Source: Hymenobacter qilianensis (lineage in GTDB: Bacteria; Bacteroidota; Bacteroidia; Cytophagales; Hymenobacteraceae). From it: a stretch of DNA of 64,000 bases. The translations under genes were made by a program, and so were the position numbers. The stretch lies in NCBI RefSeq assembly GCF_014489555.1, contig NZ_CP060784.1, positions 4,490,501 through 4,554,500 of the forward strand, read 5' to 3'. The notes beneath the pieces are model-generated. The model saw nothing but the letters and a program-made list of their open reading frames with translations, did not search any database and was not told the origin of the DNA. Below, piece by piece: positions 9,134 through 20,844 of the stretch (positions within the stretch are counted from its first letter, which is position 1; each line of letters begins with the position of its first letter).

Positions 9134-12100
9134 ATGAAAAAGCCTGTACCCAAAATGAGTCGGTTAGCTATTCCGGCTCTTCTTTGCTGCCTGCCCTTTC
9201 AGCCATACACAGCGGCGGCAGCATCTTACTCTGAGTTCTTAGCTAGCTCACTAACCGTTCAGACTCCCGACGTGACCATTAATGGCCGGATAACGGACGA
9301 AAATGGTGAAGGCTTGCCTGGTGTAAACGTAGTGGTCAAAGGCACTACCAATGGTACACAAACAGGTGCAGACGGCAGCTATACCCTTACGGCCCCCGAC
9401 AATGCCACGCTGGTCATTTCTTACGTAGGCTACACTTCCCAAGAAATAGCTGTTGGAGGGCGAACTACCATTAATGTGGGCTTGGTACCCGATGCGAAGG
9501 CACTGAGTGAGGTAGTAGTAGTAGGTTATCTGACCGAAGACCGCCAAAACGTGAGTAGCTCAGTGAGCAGCCTCGACGTGAAAGAGGCGAACAAAGCACC
9601 TGTAGCAACGGCTACCCAAGCGCTTCAGGGCCGCCTGCCTGGCGTACAGGTAACCGGCTCGGGCGGACCAGGTGCTGCCCCGATTGTTAATATTCGAGGT
9701 ATTGGTACCCTAGGTAATGCTGGCAGTGGCCCACTCTATGTAATCGACGGGTTGTGGACTGATAATATTCGGGATCTGAACCCAAATGATATTGAGTCGC
9801 TCACTGTCCTGAAAGATGCCTCTTCTACAGCCGTTTACGGTTCACGGGGTGCCAACGGCGTAGTACAGATTACCACGAAAAAGGGTAAAGCTGGCGCACC
9901 TGCCATTAGCTTCAATGGGTATATGGGCGTAGATCAGATCTCTAAGACCTATAACCTAACCAACGCCAGCGAGTGGGCCGACCGCGCCGTTATTGCTTAT
10001 CAGAACGCTGGCCTTGACCCATTGAATAACGGACAAAACAGCTTAGCTGGCGCTGTAAAAGGTCCGGGTGGTGCCTTCGACCCGAGTATCGATACCGATT
10101 GGCAAGATGAGTTTTTCCAAACTGGCCGACTCGAGGATTACAACCTATCTTTCTCTGGTGGATCATCGGGGGAGAAGAGCACTACCAACTTCCTGATTTC
10201 AGGTGAATATTTTCACCAAGAAGGAATTGTAAAAGGCCCTGACTTTCAGCGCTACAGCTTACGCCTTAACTCCGGATTTACCCGCGGACGTTTACGCTTA
10301 CAAGAAAACGTGCAGCTCACCCACCTCGATGTCACGCTGCTAAACGGCGCGCCATTCATCGATGTGCTCACCATGCTGCCCAGCATTCCGGTATATGATC
10401 CGGCGAATGAAGGAGGATTTGGAACTGGTTCGACCCGCCTCAACACGTTTGCCACGAACCCCATTGGTGCGCAAGCGTTGCTGAATCGCACGCAATCTGA
10501 CAACCGCTTGGCAGGTAACATCAGTGCTGAGTACTCCTTCTTCGATTTTCTTACTTACCGCCTGAACGTGGCCATGGACGGCCATACGTACAGCAATGCT
10601 GATGCCCAGCAGTCTGGTATTCTCCGTCAGAACACTCGCATCAACACCTCGTCGCTTAATGAGTTTTTAGGCTATGACTTGTTCCTGCTGGGTGAAAACA
10701 CGTTGAACTTCAATAAGCGACTAGGTGACCACACTGTGAATGCGCTGGTTGGTGTTTCGGAACAGAGCCTCCGTGCTCATAACGTGCAAGCTGGCGGACA
10801 GGGCTACACTCAGGCTGGGGGCAATATTTCTTCGAGCTGAGCGCTGCACCAAAAGTTGGGGTTGTTCAAGGCAGCTCTTTCAGGAACACAAAACGTTCTT
10901 TCTTCGCTCAGGCTACTTACGATTACAAAAACCGCTATCTGTTATCCGTTAGCGCCCGCCGCGATGGTTCCTCCCGCTTTACAGAGGATAACCGCTGGGG
11001 AAACTTTGGTGCCGCCTCGGTTGGCTGGCGCCTAAGCGAAGAAGAATTCTTCAAGACAACTGTACCGCAGGTGAATAACCTGAAGCTACGTGCCAGCTAT
11101 GGTGCCAATGGCAACGACGCCGTAGCCGGTGCTGCCGGTGGTAGCTATCTTACGCAGGCTATTGTAGGCCAAAACGTGAACTACGTGATTGGTACTGGCC
11201 AGAACATCGTCAATGGTCAGTCACAGTTGGCTCTTCCTAGCCCTGATATTAAATGGGAAGAGCGCTACACGACAAACGTAGGTTTGGACCTTGGCGCATG
11301 GGATGACCGTATTACGCTGTCTACTGATTACTATATCTCCAAAACCCGCAACGCACTGGCACCAGTACAGGTGCTGACTTACCTAGGTCACTTTGGTGCT
11401 ACTCTGTTCCAAAATGCGGGCGATATCGAGAACCGTGGTTTTGAATTGGCTTTAGGCTACCACGAAAACAAAAGTGCCTTCACTTATGGTGCTGACTTTA
11501 CGCTCACCACGGTTAAAAATGAGGTTACATCGCTGCCCGTTGTAGGCCAAGTATTAGAAGGTGGCGAACTCCTGACTCGCTCGGAGGTGGGCCGTTCGCT
11601 CGGTGAGTTTTACCTGATTCCTTTCGATGGCATCTTCCAATCGGCGGATGAAGTAGCCAACTACAGAAACTCTGCTGGTACCGTTATTCAACCCTTCGCT
11701 TCAGCTGGCGACGTGCGCTACCGGGATACCAACGATGACGGACGGATTAACAACAGTGACGCGGTTTATTCAGGGAAATCAATTCCTAACCTGCTGATGG
11801 GTCTGAATCTGAATGCTGCCTTCAAAGGCTTTGATCTGTCAGTGTTCTTTAACTCCGTAAGCGGCAACAAGATTTATAACCAAGCCCGCAGAGACTTGGA
11901 AAGCTACGCTGGCCCAAACAACTACAACGCCGACGTAGAACCTTGGTCTCCTGAAAACCCATCGACTTCTACGCCACGGTTGCTGCAAGGTGGTGGTAGC
12001 GGCGACTTGGGCTTAGCTGCTGCTTCCAACTCGCTGTTTAACACAACGCGCTGGCTGGAAGATGGATCATACATCCGTTTGCGGAACATTCAGCTTGGCT

Positions 12101-12306
12101 ACACCTTGCCAACGTCAGTGACAAGCAAAGTACCAAGCTTGGGCAGCATTCGTGTGTATGTGACCGGCCGCAATGTATTTACCGCTACGGACTACACAGG
12201 CTTCGATCCGGAGATTACCGGCACGGGCTTCTACAGCCGCGGCGTCGACATCAGCTCTTATCCCAACGTGCGCAGTTTCACGGGCGGCGTACAGGTTAAC
12301 TTCTAA
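9134..12306 (+). CDS. susC: SusC-type TonB-dependent outer-membrane transporter, one frame break
   Basis: Repaired length is 1057 residues. The ATG at 9134 gives a signal peptide (MKKPVPKMSRLAIPALLCCL); an upstream GTG at 9068 would begin inside the operator and is less likely. A carboxypeptidase-regulatory-like domain follows (VTINGRITDENGEGLPGVNV, about residues 46-125). Then come a TonB-box-like SEVVVVGY, the plug (GRLPGVQVTGSG) with SusC-specific VLKDASSTAVYGSRGANGV, and the barrel. The frame breaks at five G at 10817-10821; one more G restores AGGQYFFELSAAP and joins the second half. It imports oligosaccharides with SusD, which follows after 63 bases. The neighbouring arabinanases suggest arabinan fragments as substrate. 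Confidence 0.92.
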
Positions 12307-12369
12307 ATCACGACGGGGTAATAGATACTTTTTACCTACTGCCCCACCCAAATCGTTTTCTCTACTTAG

Positions 12370-13898
12370 ATGAAAAGCAATAAACTACTTACTCTTCTGC
12401 TCGCGGGGGTCTTTTGATGACCACAGCCTGCGAAAAGGACCTGTTGGATCAGAGCAATCCGAACGCTCCCACCAAGGACAACTTCTGGCAAAACGAGGCT
12501 GATGCTGTAAAAGGAGTATATGCCGCTTACTCTGGTCTCCAGCAGTTTGCTGTGTACTACCGCAGCTGGCACTTCATGGCGCACCGCTCCGATGAGTCGT
12601 TCAGTGCAAGCCCTTTTGTGGAGTTGGCCAACTTTACGCGCTTCATCCAGCCCGATGTAGACTTCTTTATCTCGTCGTTTGCTTGGAACGATTACTACCG
12701 TACGATTTACCGTACGAATCAGGTAATCGGCCGGGTGCCCGGTATTACCATGGACGAAACGCTGAAAAAACAGTTGGTTGCCGAAGCCAAGTTCATACGG
12801 GCCCTGTCGTACTTCGATATGGCTTATTTCTTCGGCAATGTGCCTCTGATCTTGGAAGAGCCTAGTGACGTAACTGCCCGGGCACCTCAGGTAACACAGG
12901 CAGAGACGGAGGTACAGATGATTACCGATTTACAATCTGCTATTCCAGACCTTCCCCTTTCGTACAATGACGACCAAAAAGGTCGTGCTACTAAGGGCGC
13001 GGCGCAGGCACTGCTCGCCAAAGTGTACATGCAGCAGCGTAAGTGGGCAGAGGCTTCTGCTTTATTCACTCAAATCGCGGCTTCAAACCAATATGATTTG
13101 GTACCCAACTACCTTGACAACTTCACCGATCGGAACGAGAATAACCGCGAGTCGGTATTTGAAGTGCAGTTTACGGGTTCAGTGCTGGAAGTGGGTCAGG
13201 GCCAGGACAATGGCTCGGCTTCGGAAAGCCACGACCGTCCCAACTTCTTTGGCCCTCCCGGTCCTACGTTTGCCGACGTGCAGCCCCGTCGCTGGTTGCT
13301 CAATGCTTATACGGACTCCACGGTATCGTTTGCTCCGGGCAGCACAACCAGACACAGAATCGATCCTCGGCGCGATATCAGCATTATTCACGCTGGCAAC
13401 CCGGATGTCTTCTACGGCCGCACCTTCCAGCAATGGAACTGGAACCCCAACCAGCAGTACTGGCGCAAGTATCTGAATGACCGCACCCGCACTGATGAGA
13501 ACTTTTCATCGGGCATCAACCACCGCGTTATTCGCTACGCCGATGTACTCTTGATGCAAGCCGAAGCTCTCGCCCAACTCAATCAGGTAAGTGCAGCGCT
13601 GCCACTCGTTAATAGAGTACGCACCCGCGTAGACCTGAGACCGCTAACTGGCAACTTCACGCGTGAGTCTATGCTCCAGGCTATCTATATGGAACGGGCG
13701 AAAGAATTGGCTGGCGAAGGTACCCGCTGGTTCGATATTCTTCGCTGGGGCCTGATGGACAACCAAGCTGGCATTGATGAGTTGAAAACGCGCGATACGG
13801 ACTTCAACAACTTCCGTCTGGGTGTCTCGAAGCTACTGCCAATACCACGGCGTGACCTTGGTATTGACCCCAACCTCAAACAGAATCCTGGCTATTAA
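12370..13898 (+). CDS. susD: SusD/RagB-type glycan-binding lipoprotein, one frame break near the start
   Basis: Repaired length is 509 residues. The ATG at 12370 starts MKSNKLLTLLLAGG and the frame is lost at five G at 12405-12409. One more G gives LLMTTACEK, a lipoprotein signal whose cysteine matches surface SusD proteins. The remainder is a normal RagB/SusD protein: TPR-like helices (FIRALSYFDMAYFFGNVPL) and the C-terminal ERAKELAGEGTRWFDILRWG. It caps the SusC pore and binds the glycan at the cell surface. It directly follows susC and ends at a strong terminator. Without the repair, translation would have to start at an internal ATG and the protein would lack its signal. Confidence 0.92.
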
Positions 13899-13921
13899 CC
13901 GATTGATTAATTGATAGACAC

Positions 13922-13952
13922 ACAGCCGCTCCGGCCACAGCTGGAGCGGCTG
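13922..13952 (+). terminator. Strong stem-loop terminator after susD
   Basis: ACAGCCGCTCC and GGAGCGGCTGT form a perfect 11-base stem with a 9-base loop, followed by TTTT. It separates susCD from the first GH43 gene, 32 bases downstream. Confidence 0.85.
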
Positions 13953-13983
13953 TTTTCGTCTGGTACTTACCAATAGTGTTGCT

Positions 13984-15096
13984 ATGCGTGATTTTGCTCC
14001 CCAGCCTTTCCAACAGCTTATGCATTCTGGGTCGCGCTGGCTGCTTATGGTTTGCATGGTGCTAGCTGTTGCCTGCGGCAAAGAAAAGGCCGCCCCAGCC
14101 CCCTCTCCTGTTACCCAACCTACTACCCCACCGGCACCGAACAACACAACCTTTACTAACCCTTTGCTGCCCTCGGGCGCCGATCCGTGGGTGGCCCAAA
14201 AGGATGGGTTTTACTATTACATGAATACCACGTACACTGACCTGCGCATCTGGAAAACGGCCAAGATGTCGGACCTGTCGCTGGCGAATAGCACTACCAT
14301 TTGGCGACCTGAGGCGAACAGCCCAGCAGGTGGCAACTTATGGGCTCCGGAGCTCTATTTCTTTGATGGGAAGTGGTATGTATACTATTCAGCGGGTCCG
14401 GCGGGCACCAACTTGGGCCTGCAGCGCACGTGGGTACTGGAAAACAGCGCCGCCGATCCAACTACTGGAACCTGGATTAATAAAGGTCGCGTCTATAATC
14501 CCAATGCCGACTTTTGGGCCATTGACGGTACCGTGCTGGAGCAAAATAACAAGCGCTATTTCATCTGGTCGGGGCACGATGGTGTAAATGGTGTTCAGCG
14601 GCTTTATATCTCTGAGATGAGCAACCCCTGGACGCTGACGGGGCCACGGGTAGAGCTTTCGAGCCCCGAGCATCCGTGGGAAAACGTGGGCCCGCCCTAC
14701 GTAAACGAAGGGCCCGAAATTATCAAGCACGATAACAAGACGTTTCTGGTGTACTCGGCCAGCTTTTGCGGCACCGATTCCTATGCGCTAGGCATGCTGA
14801 CAGCCACGGCTACGGCTGACCCCATGCTCCCTGCTTCCTGGACTAAGTCAAGCAAACCAGTCTTTACCCAAAGTCCCGTTAACCGCGCTTTTGCCACCGG
14901 CCACAATGGCTTTTTCAAGTCGAAAGATGGACAAGAGGATTGGCTGATTTATCACGCTAACTCCAACCCTGGCGAGGGTTGCGTAGAGAAGCGAAATCCA
15001 CGCATGCAGAAGTTCAATTGGAACGCTGATGGCTCACCCAATTTCGGCACACCGGTAGCTATCAACACCCCCGTTACGAAACCTGGGGGAGAGTAA
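13984..15096 (+). CDS. GH43 arabinan-active lipoprotein (exo-acting alpha-L-arabinofuranosidase type)
   Basis: The 370-residue protein has a lipoprotein signal (VCMVLAVACGKEK) and one five-bladed beta-propeller of glycoside hydrolase family 43. The three catalytic acids can be placed in order: Asp in SGADPWV (base), Asp in FWAIDGTVL (pKa modulator) and Glu in YVNEGPEII (acid). The start GADPWVAQKDGFYYYMNTTY resembles the GH43 group that contains exo-1,5-alpha-L-arabinanases. It would release arabinose or short arabinan pieces at the outer membrane next to SusCD. The frame is intact. The exact subfamily and product size need comparison with characterised enzymes. Confidence 0.85.
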   Translation: MRDFAPQPFQQLMHSGSRWLLMVCMVLAVACGKEKAAPAPSPVTQPTTPPAPNNTTFTNPLLPSGADPWVAQKDGFYYYMNTTYTDLRIWKTAKMSDLSLANSTTIWRPEANSPAGGNLWAPELYFFDGKWYVYYSAGPAGTNLGLQRTWVLENSAADPTTGTWINKGRVYNPNADFWAIDGTVLEQNNKRYFIWSGHDGVNGVQRLYISEMSNPWTLTGPRVELSSPEHPWENVGPPYVNEGPEIIKHDNKTFLVYSASFCGTDSYALGMLTATATADPMLPASWTKSSKPVFTQSPVNRAFATGHNGFFKSKDGQEDWLIYHANSNPGEGCVEKRNPRMQKFNWNADGSPNFGTPVAINTPVTKPGGE

Positions 15097-15136
15097 CCCT
15101 TTGCCCTATTCTAATAGCATTCAACTACCCCTGCTC

Positions 15137-16854
15137 ATGCCTTCACTTCTACAGAAAGCCCCCCAACCACCGCTTACAACCCGGTGGATACCTACACGGC
15201 TCCGCCTCGGATTCTTGCTCTTACTAATCGGCGGTTTGCTAAGCATAAAAGCCCACGCCTTGCAGGGGCTAACGGGCGTGCACGATCCATCTACGATTGT
15301 TAAAGACGGCGACCGTTACTGGATTTTCGCCACGGGGCAAGGCATTTACAGCATGTCGTCGACGGACTTAATTAACTGGACTCCGGGGCCGCGTGCGGTG
15401 TTCGTCAACAATGCTTACCCGAGCTGGATCAACACGAAAGTGCCCGGTTTTCAAGGCAATTTTTGGGCTCCGGAGTGCTTTTTCATGAACGGCAAATTTC
15501 ACCTGTATTACTCCTGCTCCACGTTTGGCTCCAAGGTATCGGCCATTGGTTTAGTCACCAACGTAACCCTGGACCCTAGCAGCCCCAACTACCGCTGGGT
15601 CGATCAGGGCGAGGTGATTTCAACCAGCAGTAACAGTAGTGTGAATGCCATTGATCCGGCCGTATTCCGCGACGCCAACAACAATGTATGGCTTAGCTAT
15701 GGCTCCTTTTTCGGTGGCCTACGCACCACGCAGCTGAACCCGGCTACGGGCAAGCTTTTGGGCACCAGCGAGTTTAGCATTGCCAACGGCGATGTAGAAG
15801 CGGCTCACATCATGCGTCACGGCAACTTCTATTATCTGTTTATTAACCGCGGCGCCTGCTGCCGGGGGGCAAATAGTACCTACTTCGCGCAGGTGGGCCG
15901 GTCAGCTTCGCCCTCAGGACCGTTCCTCGATAAGAATGGCGTCGACCTGAATAATAGCGGCGGCACCACCGTGCTAAATTCCTCGGGTCGCTATATTGGG
16001 CCGGGCCACATCGGGGTATTCGAGGAAGGCGGCGTCAGCTACGTTTCGCACCACTATTATGACCGGGATGACAACGGCGTGCCCAAGCTCGGGCTGGCCA
16101 ATCTGACCTGGGATGCCACCGACTGGCCCGTTATCAGCCGCGACTGGGTGAAGCCGGGCCGCTACGAAATTGCCAATAAAAACAGCGGCTTGGTTTGGGA
16201 TGCCTGGGGTTGCACCGGTGTCTCGGGCCAGATGATTGCGCAGGGCACAAAGTCCGGCCTGAACTGCCAGCAATGGGATTTTACGGCGCTGGGCAATGGC
16301 GAATACAAAATAACGACTGCGCTGGGGGCCTCGCCGCCGATGTATCGGGCTGCTCCCCCGATGCTGGGGCCAAGCTTCAGCTGTTTGCCGATAATGGCCT
16401 GGCCTGCCAGAAATTTCGCATTGAGCGGGCCAACGATGGTACCTTGGTTTTCGCTTCCGTAAATGGCAACCGGGTAGTAGAAGTGCCCTTCGCTTCTACC
16501 GCAGTCGGCATACAGCTGGGCCTTTGGGACTACAACGATTGTGCCTGCCAACGCTGGACCTTGGCCGCACCGGGCACGCTTACCGCAACCAACACGCCGG
16601 CGCTCCTAACGGAAGTCAGCATCTACCCTATTCCGGCTATCCGGGGCAGCTTTACGGTAGAGCTGGGGGGCAAAAAAACAGGTGGCGCCGTCACGGTTCA
16701 GATCTTCAATTTGCAGGGCCGATCAGTGTATCAACGCAAATTTGCCCCCCAGCAGAGCAAGGTAGCTGTGGAGGCCGCGTTGGCGCCGGGCGTTTACTTG
16801 GTGCAGGTGCAGCAGGCCGGCAAACTGCTGAATCAGAAGGTGACAGTTGAGTAA
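15137..16854 (+). CDS. Secreted GH43 endo-arabinanase with ricin-type lectin domain and T9SS tag, one frame break
   Basis: Repaired length is 572 residues. The ATG at 15137 gives a signal peptide (RLRLGFLLLLIGGLLSIKAH). The GH43 propeller (residues about 45-330) is of the endo-1,5-alpha-L-arabinanase kind: Asp in GVHDPSTIV, Asp in VNAIDPAVF, Glu in GDVEAAHIM, and INRGACCRG. A ricin-type beta-trefoil (CBM13-like) follows with QWDF and QRWTL repeats. The last 80 residues form a type IX secretion sorting domain (VSIYPIPAIRGSFTVEL ... LAPGVYLVQVQ). The frame breaks at five G at 16324-16328; one more G joins the two halves of the lectin domain. It probably cuts arabinan outside the cell or on the surface. 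Confidence 0.88.
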
Positions 16855-16883
16855 GCTAAGGCAATGGAATAGAATGTAAGAGA

Positions 16884-16897
16884 CACAAACGATTGTG
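16884..16897. promoter_or_regulatory. Operator-like palindrome before the aldose epimerase/ara genes
   Basis: CACAAACGATTGTG matches 13 of 14 bases of the operator word CACAATCGATTGTG. It lies in the 264-base gap before the epimerase gene, which is the natural place for the promoter of the epimerase-araB-araD-araA-transporter series. Confidence 0.65.
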
Positions 16898-17118
16898 TAA
16901 TTCAGGAAGTCTTTCTACTTTACATACCAAATCTGAGGATGTTGCTATGGGTGCACGCCGTTGTTATTCGTCGTTTCTGTGCCTCAAGCGATTTACCTCT
17001 AATTATTTAGTGGTAAACTGACGCCCTGAAAGCTCTGCTTGCTAAACCGTTTTGGTATCCTCTCATTAGCCTTCCACCTCCTATTCCTGACCACTTAAAG
17101 CTCTTTTCTCTCCCCGCT

Positions 17119-18321
17119 ATGAATTCTTTTTCCCGTATTTCTTCGCTGGGCGGAAACCTGGCCGGCGTGCTGCTTCTCGTAGCCTGCAACCAGCAACCCT
17201 CCAGCAGCGAAAACGCCAATTCCAGCGCTGCCGCCGACTCCACCCAAACTGCCTCCACCGCTATGACCCCAACCGCTACTTCCTTCGGCAAAACCACCGA
17301 CGGAACGGAAGTCCAACTGTACACGCTCACCAACTCCCACGGTCTGCAAGCCAAAATCACCAACTACGGTGGTACGCTTACCAGCCTGCTGGTGCCGGAC
17401 AAAAGCGGCAAGCTGGGCGACATCGTATTGGGCTTCGATAATGTGAGCGGCTACCAGAGCCCGGAGTATGTTAAGTCGGGGCCTTATTTCGGTGCACTGA
17501 TTGGCCGCTACGGCAACCGCATCAAGGGGGGCAAATTTACCCTGGATGGCAAGGAGTATAAGCTGGCTACCAACAACGGCGCGAACCACCTGCACGGCGG
17601 CGTAAAAGGCTTCGATAAAGTAGTGTGGCAGGCCCAGCCCGGTAGCTCTGCCGATGGTCAAAACCTGACGCTGACCTACACCAGCAAAGACAGCGAAGAA
17701 GGCTACCCCGGCAACCTCAACGTGCAGGTAGTGTACACGCTCACCAACGACGATGCGCTCCGCATCGACTACACGGCCACTACCGACAAGGCTACGCCCG
17801 TTAACCTCACCAACCACAGCTACTTCAACCTCAACCACGGCACGGCCAAGGACATCCTGAGTCATCAGGTAACCCTGAATGCCGACCGCTACACGGTAGT
17901 AGATGCCGGCCTGATTCCGACGGGCGAATTGCGCCCCGTGACAGGCACTCCCTTCGACTTTACAACTCCCCATGCCATCGGCGAGCGGATTGGGCAGGTA
18001 GAAGGCGGCTACGACCACAACTGGGTGCTGAAAGGTACCGGCAGCGGCATGCGCCAGGCTGCGATGGTGTACGAGCCTACCTCGGGCCGCACGCTTACCA
18101 TCACCACCGACCAGCCTGGCGTGCAGTTTTACACCGGCAACTTCCTCGATGGCACCCTCACGGGCAAAGGCGGCACCAAGTATGTCAAAAATGGCGGTTT
18201 CTGCCTGGAAACCCAGCATTTCCCCGATTCGCCCAACCAGCCTAAGTTCCCTTCTACCATCCTGAAGCCAGGCGAAACTCTACGTTCCTCCACGGTGCAT
18301 CAGTTTGGGGTGCGCAAGTAA
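17119..18321 (+). CDS. Aldose 1-epimerase (mutarotase), lipoprotein
   Basis: The 400-residue protein is a galactose-mutarotase-like aldose 1-epimerase. It interconverts alpha and beta anomers of free sugars, here probably L-arabinose before isomerisation or uptake. It has a lipoprotein signal (GVLLLVACNQQ) and then a Ser/Thr-rich linker. The family motifs follow: GRYGNRIKGGKFTLDG, NNGANHLHGG, the catalytic histidine in NLTNHSYFNLN, and the catalytic glutamate in GFCLETQHFPDSPNQ. The linker and lipobox place it in the periplasm. It leads the ara genes, with araB 45 bases downstream and an operator upstream. The frame is intact. Confidence 0.93.
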   Translation: MNSFSRISSLGGNLAGVLLLVACNQQPSSSENANSSAAADSTQTASTAMTPTATSFGKTTDGTEVQLYTLTNSHGLQAKITNYGGTLTSLLVPDKSGKLGDIVLGFDNVSGYQSPEYVKSGPYFGALIGRYGNRIKGGKFTLDGKEYKLATNNGANHLHGGVKGFDKVVWQAQPGSSADGQNLTLTYTSKDSEEGYPGNLNVQVVYTLTNDDALRIDYTATTDKATPVNLTNHSYFNLNHGTAKDILSHQVTLNADRYTVVDAGLIPTGELRPVTGTPFDFTTPHAIGERIGQVEGGYDHNWVLKGTGSGMRQAAMVYEPTSGRTLTITTDQPGVQFYTGNFLDGTLTGKGGTKYVKNGGFCLETQHFPDSPNQPKFPSTILKPGETLRSSTVHQFGVRK

Positions 18322-18366
18322 TCCGGCCTGCTATTTTACCTGAAAACCGACTTATTCATTTCTATC

Positions 18367-20123
18367 GTGCAAGATTCACAATCGATTGATTCCGGAGCAG
18401 ATGCCTACGTTATCGGGGTCGATTATGGCACCGATTCCGTACGTGCTTTGCTGGTAAATGCCCGCACTGGCGCCGAGGTGGCCCAGGCCGTGCATTACTA
18501 CGCCCGCTGGAAAAAGCTGCTCTACTGCAAGCCCGCCCGCAACCAGTTTCGTCAGCACCCACTGGATTATTTGGAGGGGCTGGAAACGACCATCCGTCAG
18601 GTAGCCCAAAAGGTGCCCGCCGAGCAAATAGTGGGCATAGCCGTGGATACCACTGGCTCTACCCCCTGCGCCGTTGACGAGCATGGTACTGCCCTTGCCA
18701 TGACGCCTGGCTTTGAGGAAAATCCCAACGCCATGTTTGTGCTCTGGAAAGACCACACAGCCCTGGAAGAAGCCGCTGAAATCAATCACAAAGCCCGCAC
18801 CTGGGGCGGCGAGGACTACACCAAGTATGAAGGCGGCATCTATTCCTCGGAGTGGTTTTGGGCTAAAATCATGCACGTGGTCCGCGAAGATGAGGCCGTA
18901 GCCAAAGCTGCTTACTCCTGGATGGAGCACTGCGACTGGGTAACGCTACAGCTCACGGGGGGCAATTTGCATGACTTCAAGCGCAGCCGCTGCGCCGCAG
19001 GTCACAAGGCACTGTGGCACGAGAGCTGGGGCGGTCTGCCGCTGGAGCAATTTATCATTCACCTGGAGCCCAAGCTGACCTTGCTGCGCGGGCACCTGTA
19101 TCAGGACACCTTCACCGCTGACCAAGTTGCCGGTAACCTGTCGGAGGAGTGGGCAAAGCGCCTGGGCCTGACTACGAATACAGTAGTAGCAGTCGGCTCG
19201 TTCGATGCCCACGCGGGCGCGGTAGCTGGCGAGATTGAGGCCTACTCCATGGTGAAAGTTATGGGCACCTCTACCTGCGACATCGTAGTAGCTCCAAATG
19301 AGGAAGTAGGCGATAAGCTGGTGCAAGGTATTTGTGGTCAGGTAGATGGCTCTGTGATTCCGGGCATGCTGGGCCTGGAAGCGGGTCAATCAGCCTTTGG
19401 CGATTTGCTGGCTTGGTTCCGGCAGATTATCGAGTGGCCCTTGCTCACGCTGCTGCCGCAGTCGAAAGTGCTAACGCCCGAGCAGCAGGAAGCCCTACGC
19501 GAAGAAATGAGCGACCGGCTGCTGATTGAACTCACGAAAGCGGCCGCCGAAGTTGACCCTGAAGAGTCGTCCGTTTTGGCCCTAGACTGGGTGAATGGTC
19601 GGCGCACGCCGGATGCTAACCAAGCCCTGAAAGGCGCCATCATGGGCCTAACTATGGGCACAAATGCCCCCAGATTTTCCGGGCGCTGGTAGAAGCCATC
19701 TGCTACGGCTCCAAGCAAATTGTGGAGCGCTTTGAGCAGGAAGGTATTCCCATCAAGCAGGTTATCGGTATTGGCGGCGTAGCTAAGAAGTCGCAATTCG
19801 TGATGCAAACCCTGGCAGACGTGCTCGACCGGCCCATTAAGATTGCCACTTCTGAGCAGGCTCCGGCCCTCGGCTCCGCCATGTATGCGGCTGTAGCCGC
19901 CGGCGTGCACCCCGATGTATTAACCGCTCAGCGGGTTATGGGTAGCGGCTTTGCCGAAACATATCACCCAAATCCCGCCCGCGTGGCTGACTATCAGCGT
20001 CGCTACGCCCAGTATCAGGCCTTTGGTCATTTTGTAGAATCCAAGACGCTGGGGGGCAAAAATGAAGCACCGGAGCCTAGCGAATCGAGAGAAACCGAGC
20101 CAGCCCTAAATACCAACGCATGA
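18367..20123 (+). CDS. araB: L-ribulokinase, one frame break
   Basis: Repaired length is 585 residues, close to usual AraB. It phosphorylates L-ribulose in the cytoplasm. The FGGY-kinase fold shows the N-terminal phosphate loop VIGVDYGTDSVRALLV, the AraB-type VDTTGSTPCAVDEHG, and the C-terminal GGVAKKSQFVMQTLADVLDR. The frame breaks at five C at 19667-19671. One more C restores GTNAPQIFRALVEAICYGSK, the helix that normally precedes the nucleotide-binding part. The start is the GTG at 18367, since no in-frame ATG precedes the conserved VIGVDYG. Codons 4-8 contain an imperfect operator word. The stop overlaps the araD start (ATGA), showing coupling. Confidence 0.92.
18377..18390. promoter_or_regulatory. 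Imperfect operator-like site inside the first codons of araB
   Basis: CACAATCGATTGAT matches 12 of 14 bases of the operator word; the last two positions differ, so one arm is incomplete. It covers codons 4-8 of araB. It could be a secondary binding site or a coincidence. Confidence 0.4.
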
Positions 20124-20821
20124 GCCAGTATCAGGATCTAAAACAGGCCTGCTACGAGGCCAACATGCAGCTACCCAAGCTTGGGCTGGTGCTTTTCACT
20201 TTCGGCAATGCCAGCGTGGTGGACCGGGAACAGGGCGTATTTGCCATAAAGCCCAGCGGCGTCCCCTACGACACTTTGCGGCCCGATGACATCGTGATTA
20301 TGAGTTTGGGGGGCAAAGTGGTGGAAGGTACTAAGCGCCCGTCGTCGGATACGAAAACGCACGCGGTCCTTTTCAACCACTGGGAACACATTGGCGGCAT
20401 TGTACACACGCATTCCACTTACGCTACCTCCTGGGCGCAGGCCCAGCTCGATATTCCCATTCTGGGCACCACCCACGCCGACCACCTCACCGCCGATATT
20501 CCCTGCGCCCCGCCCATGGCCGACGCCATGATTGCGGGCGACTATGAGCACCAAACCGGCTGGCAGATTCTCAATGAGTTTCAGCGCCGCGGCCTCTCTC
20601 CTACCGAGGTGGAAATGGTGCTGCTCAGCAACCACGCACCTTTTACTTGGGGCAAAACCGTGGAAAAGGCGGTGTACAATAGCGCAGTGCTGGAAGAAGT
20701 GGCCCGCATGGCTTACCTCAGCTGCACTCTGCGCCCCGATGTGCCACGCCTGAAAGACGCCTTGATTCAAAAACACTACGACCGCAAACACGGCGTGAAT
20801 TCCTATTACGGGCAGTCTTAA
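20120..20821 (+). CDS. araD: L-ribulose-5-phosphate 4-epimerase
   Basis: The 233-residue protein is a class II aldolase-fold epimerase that turns L-ribulose-5-phosphate into D-xylulose-5-phosphate. The sequence shows the substrate loop GNASVVDREQGVFAIKPSG, the zinc-binding histidines in IVHTHSTYATSWAQ, and a third histidine expected in the segment LLSNHAPFTWG. The length equals that of E. coli AraD (231). It overlaps araB by four bases (ATGA) and is followed by a palindromic repeat and then araA. A GGGGGGCAAA word at 20308-20313 is intact in frame. Confidence 0.96.
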   Translation: MSQYQDLKQACYEANMQLPKLGLVLFTFGNASVVDREQGVFAIKPSGVPYDTLRPDDIVIMSLGGKVVEGTKRPSSDTKTHAVLFNHWEHIGGIVHTHSTYATSWAQAQLDIPILGTTHADHLTADIPCAPPMADAMIAGDYEHQTGWQILNEFQRRGLSPTEVEMVLLSNHAPFTWGKTVEKAVYNSAVLEEVARMAYLSCTLRPDVPRLKDALIQKHYDRKHGVNSYYGQS

Positions 20822-20844
20822 GAAGCTATCCGAATAACCAGAAC

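Noticed and set aside
10841..12306. Second half of susC as a separate outer-membrane gene
   Set aside because: It continues the barrel of the first half without signal peptide or plug; one added base joins them.
17095..18219. Long minus-strand open frame opposite the aldose epimerase
   Set aside because: Antisense shadow of an intact, motif-rich epimerase gene; it has no signal, domain or spacing that supports it.
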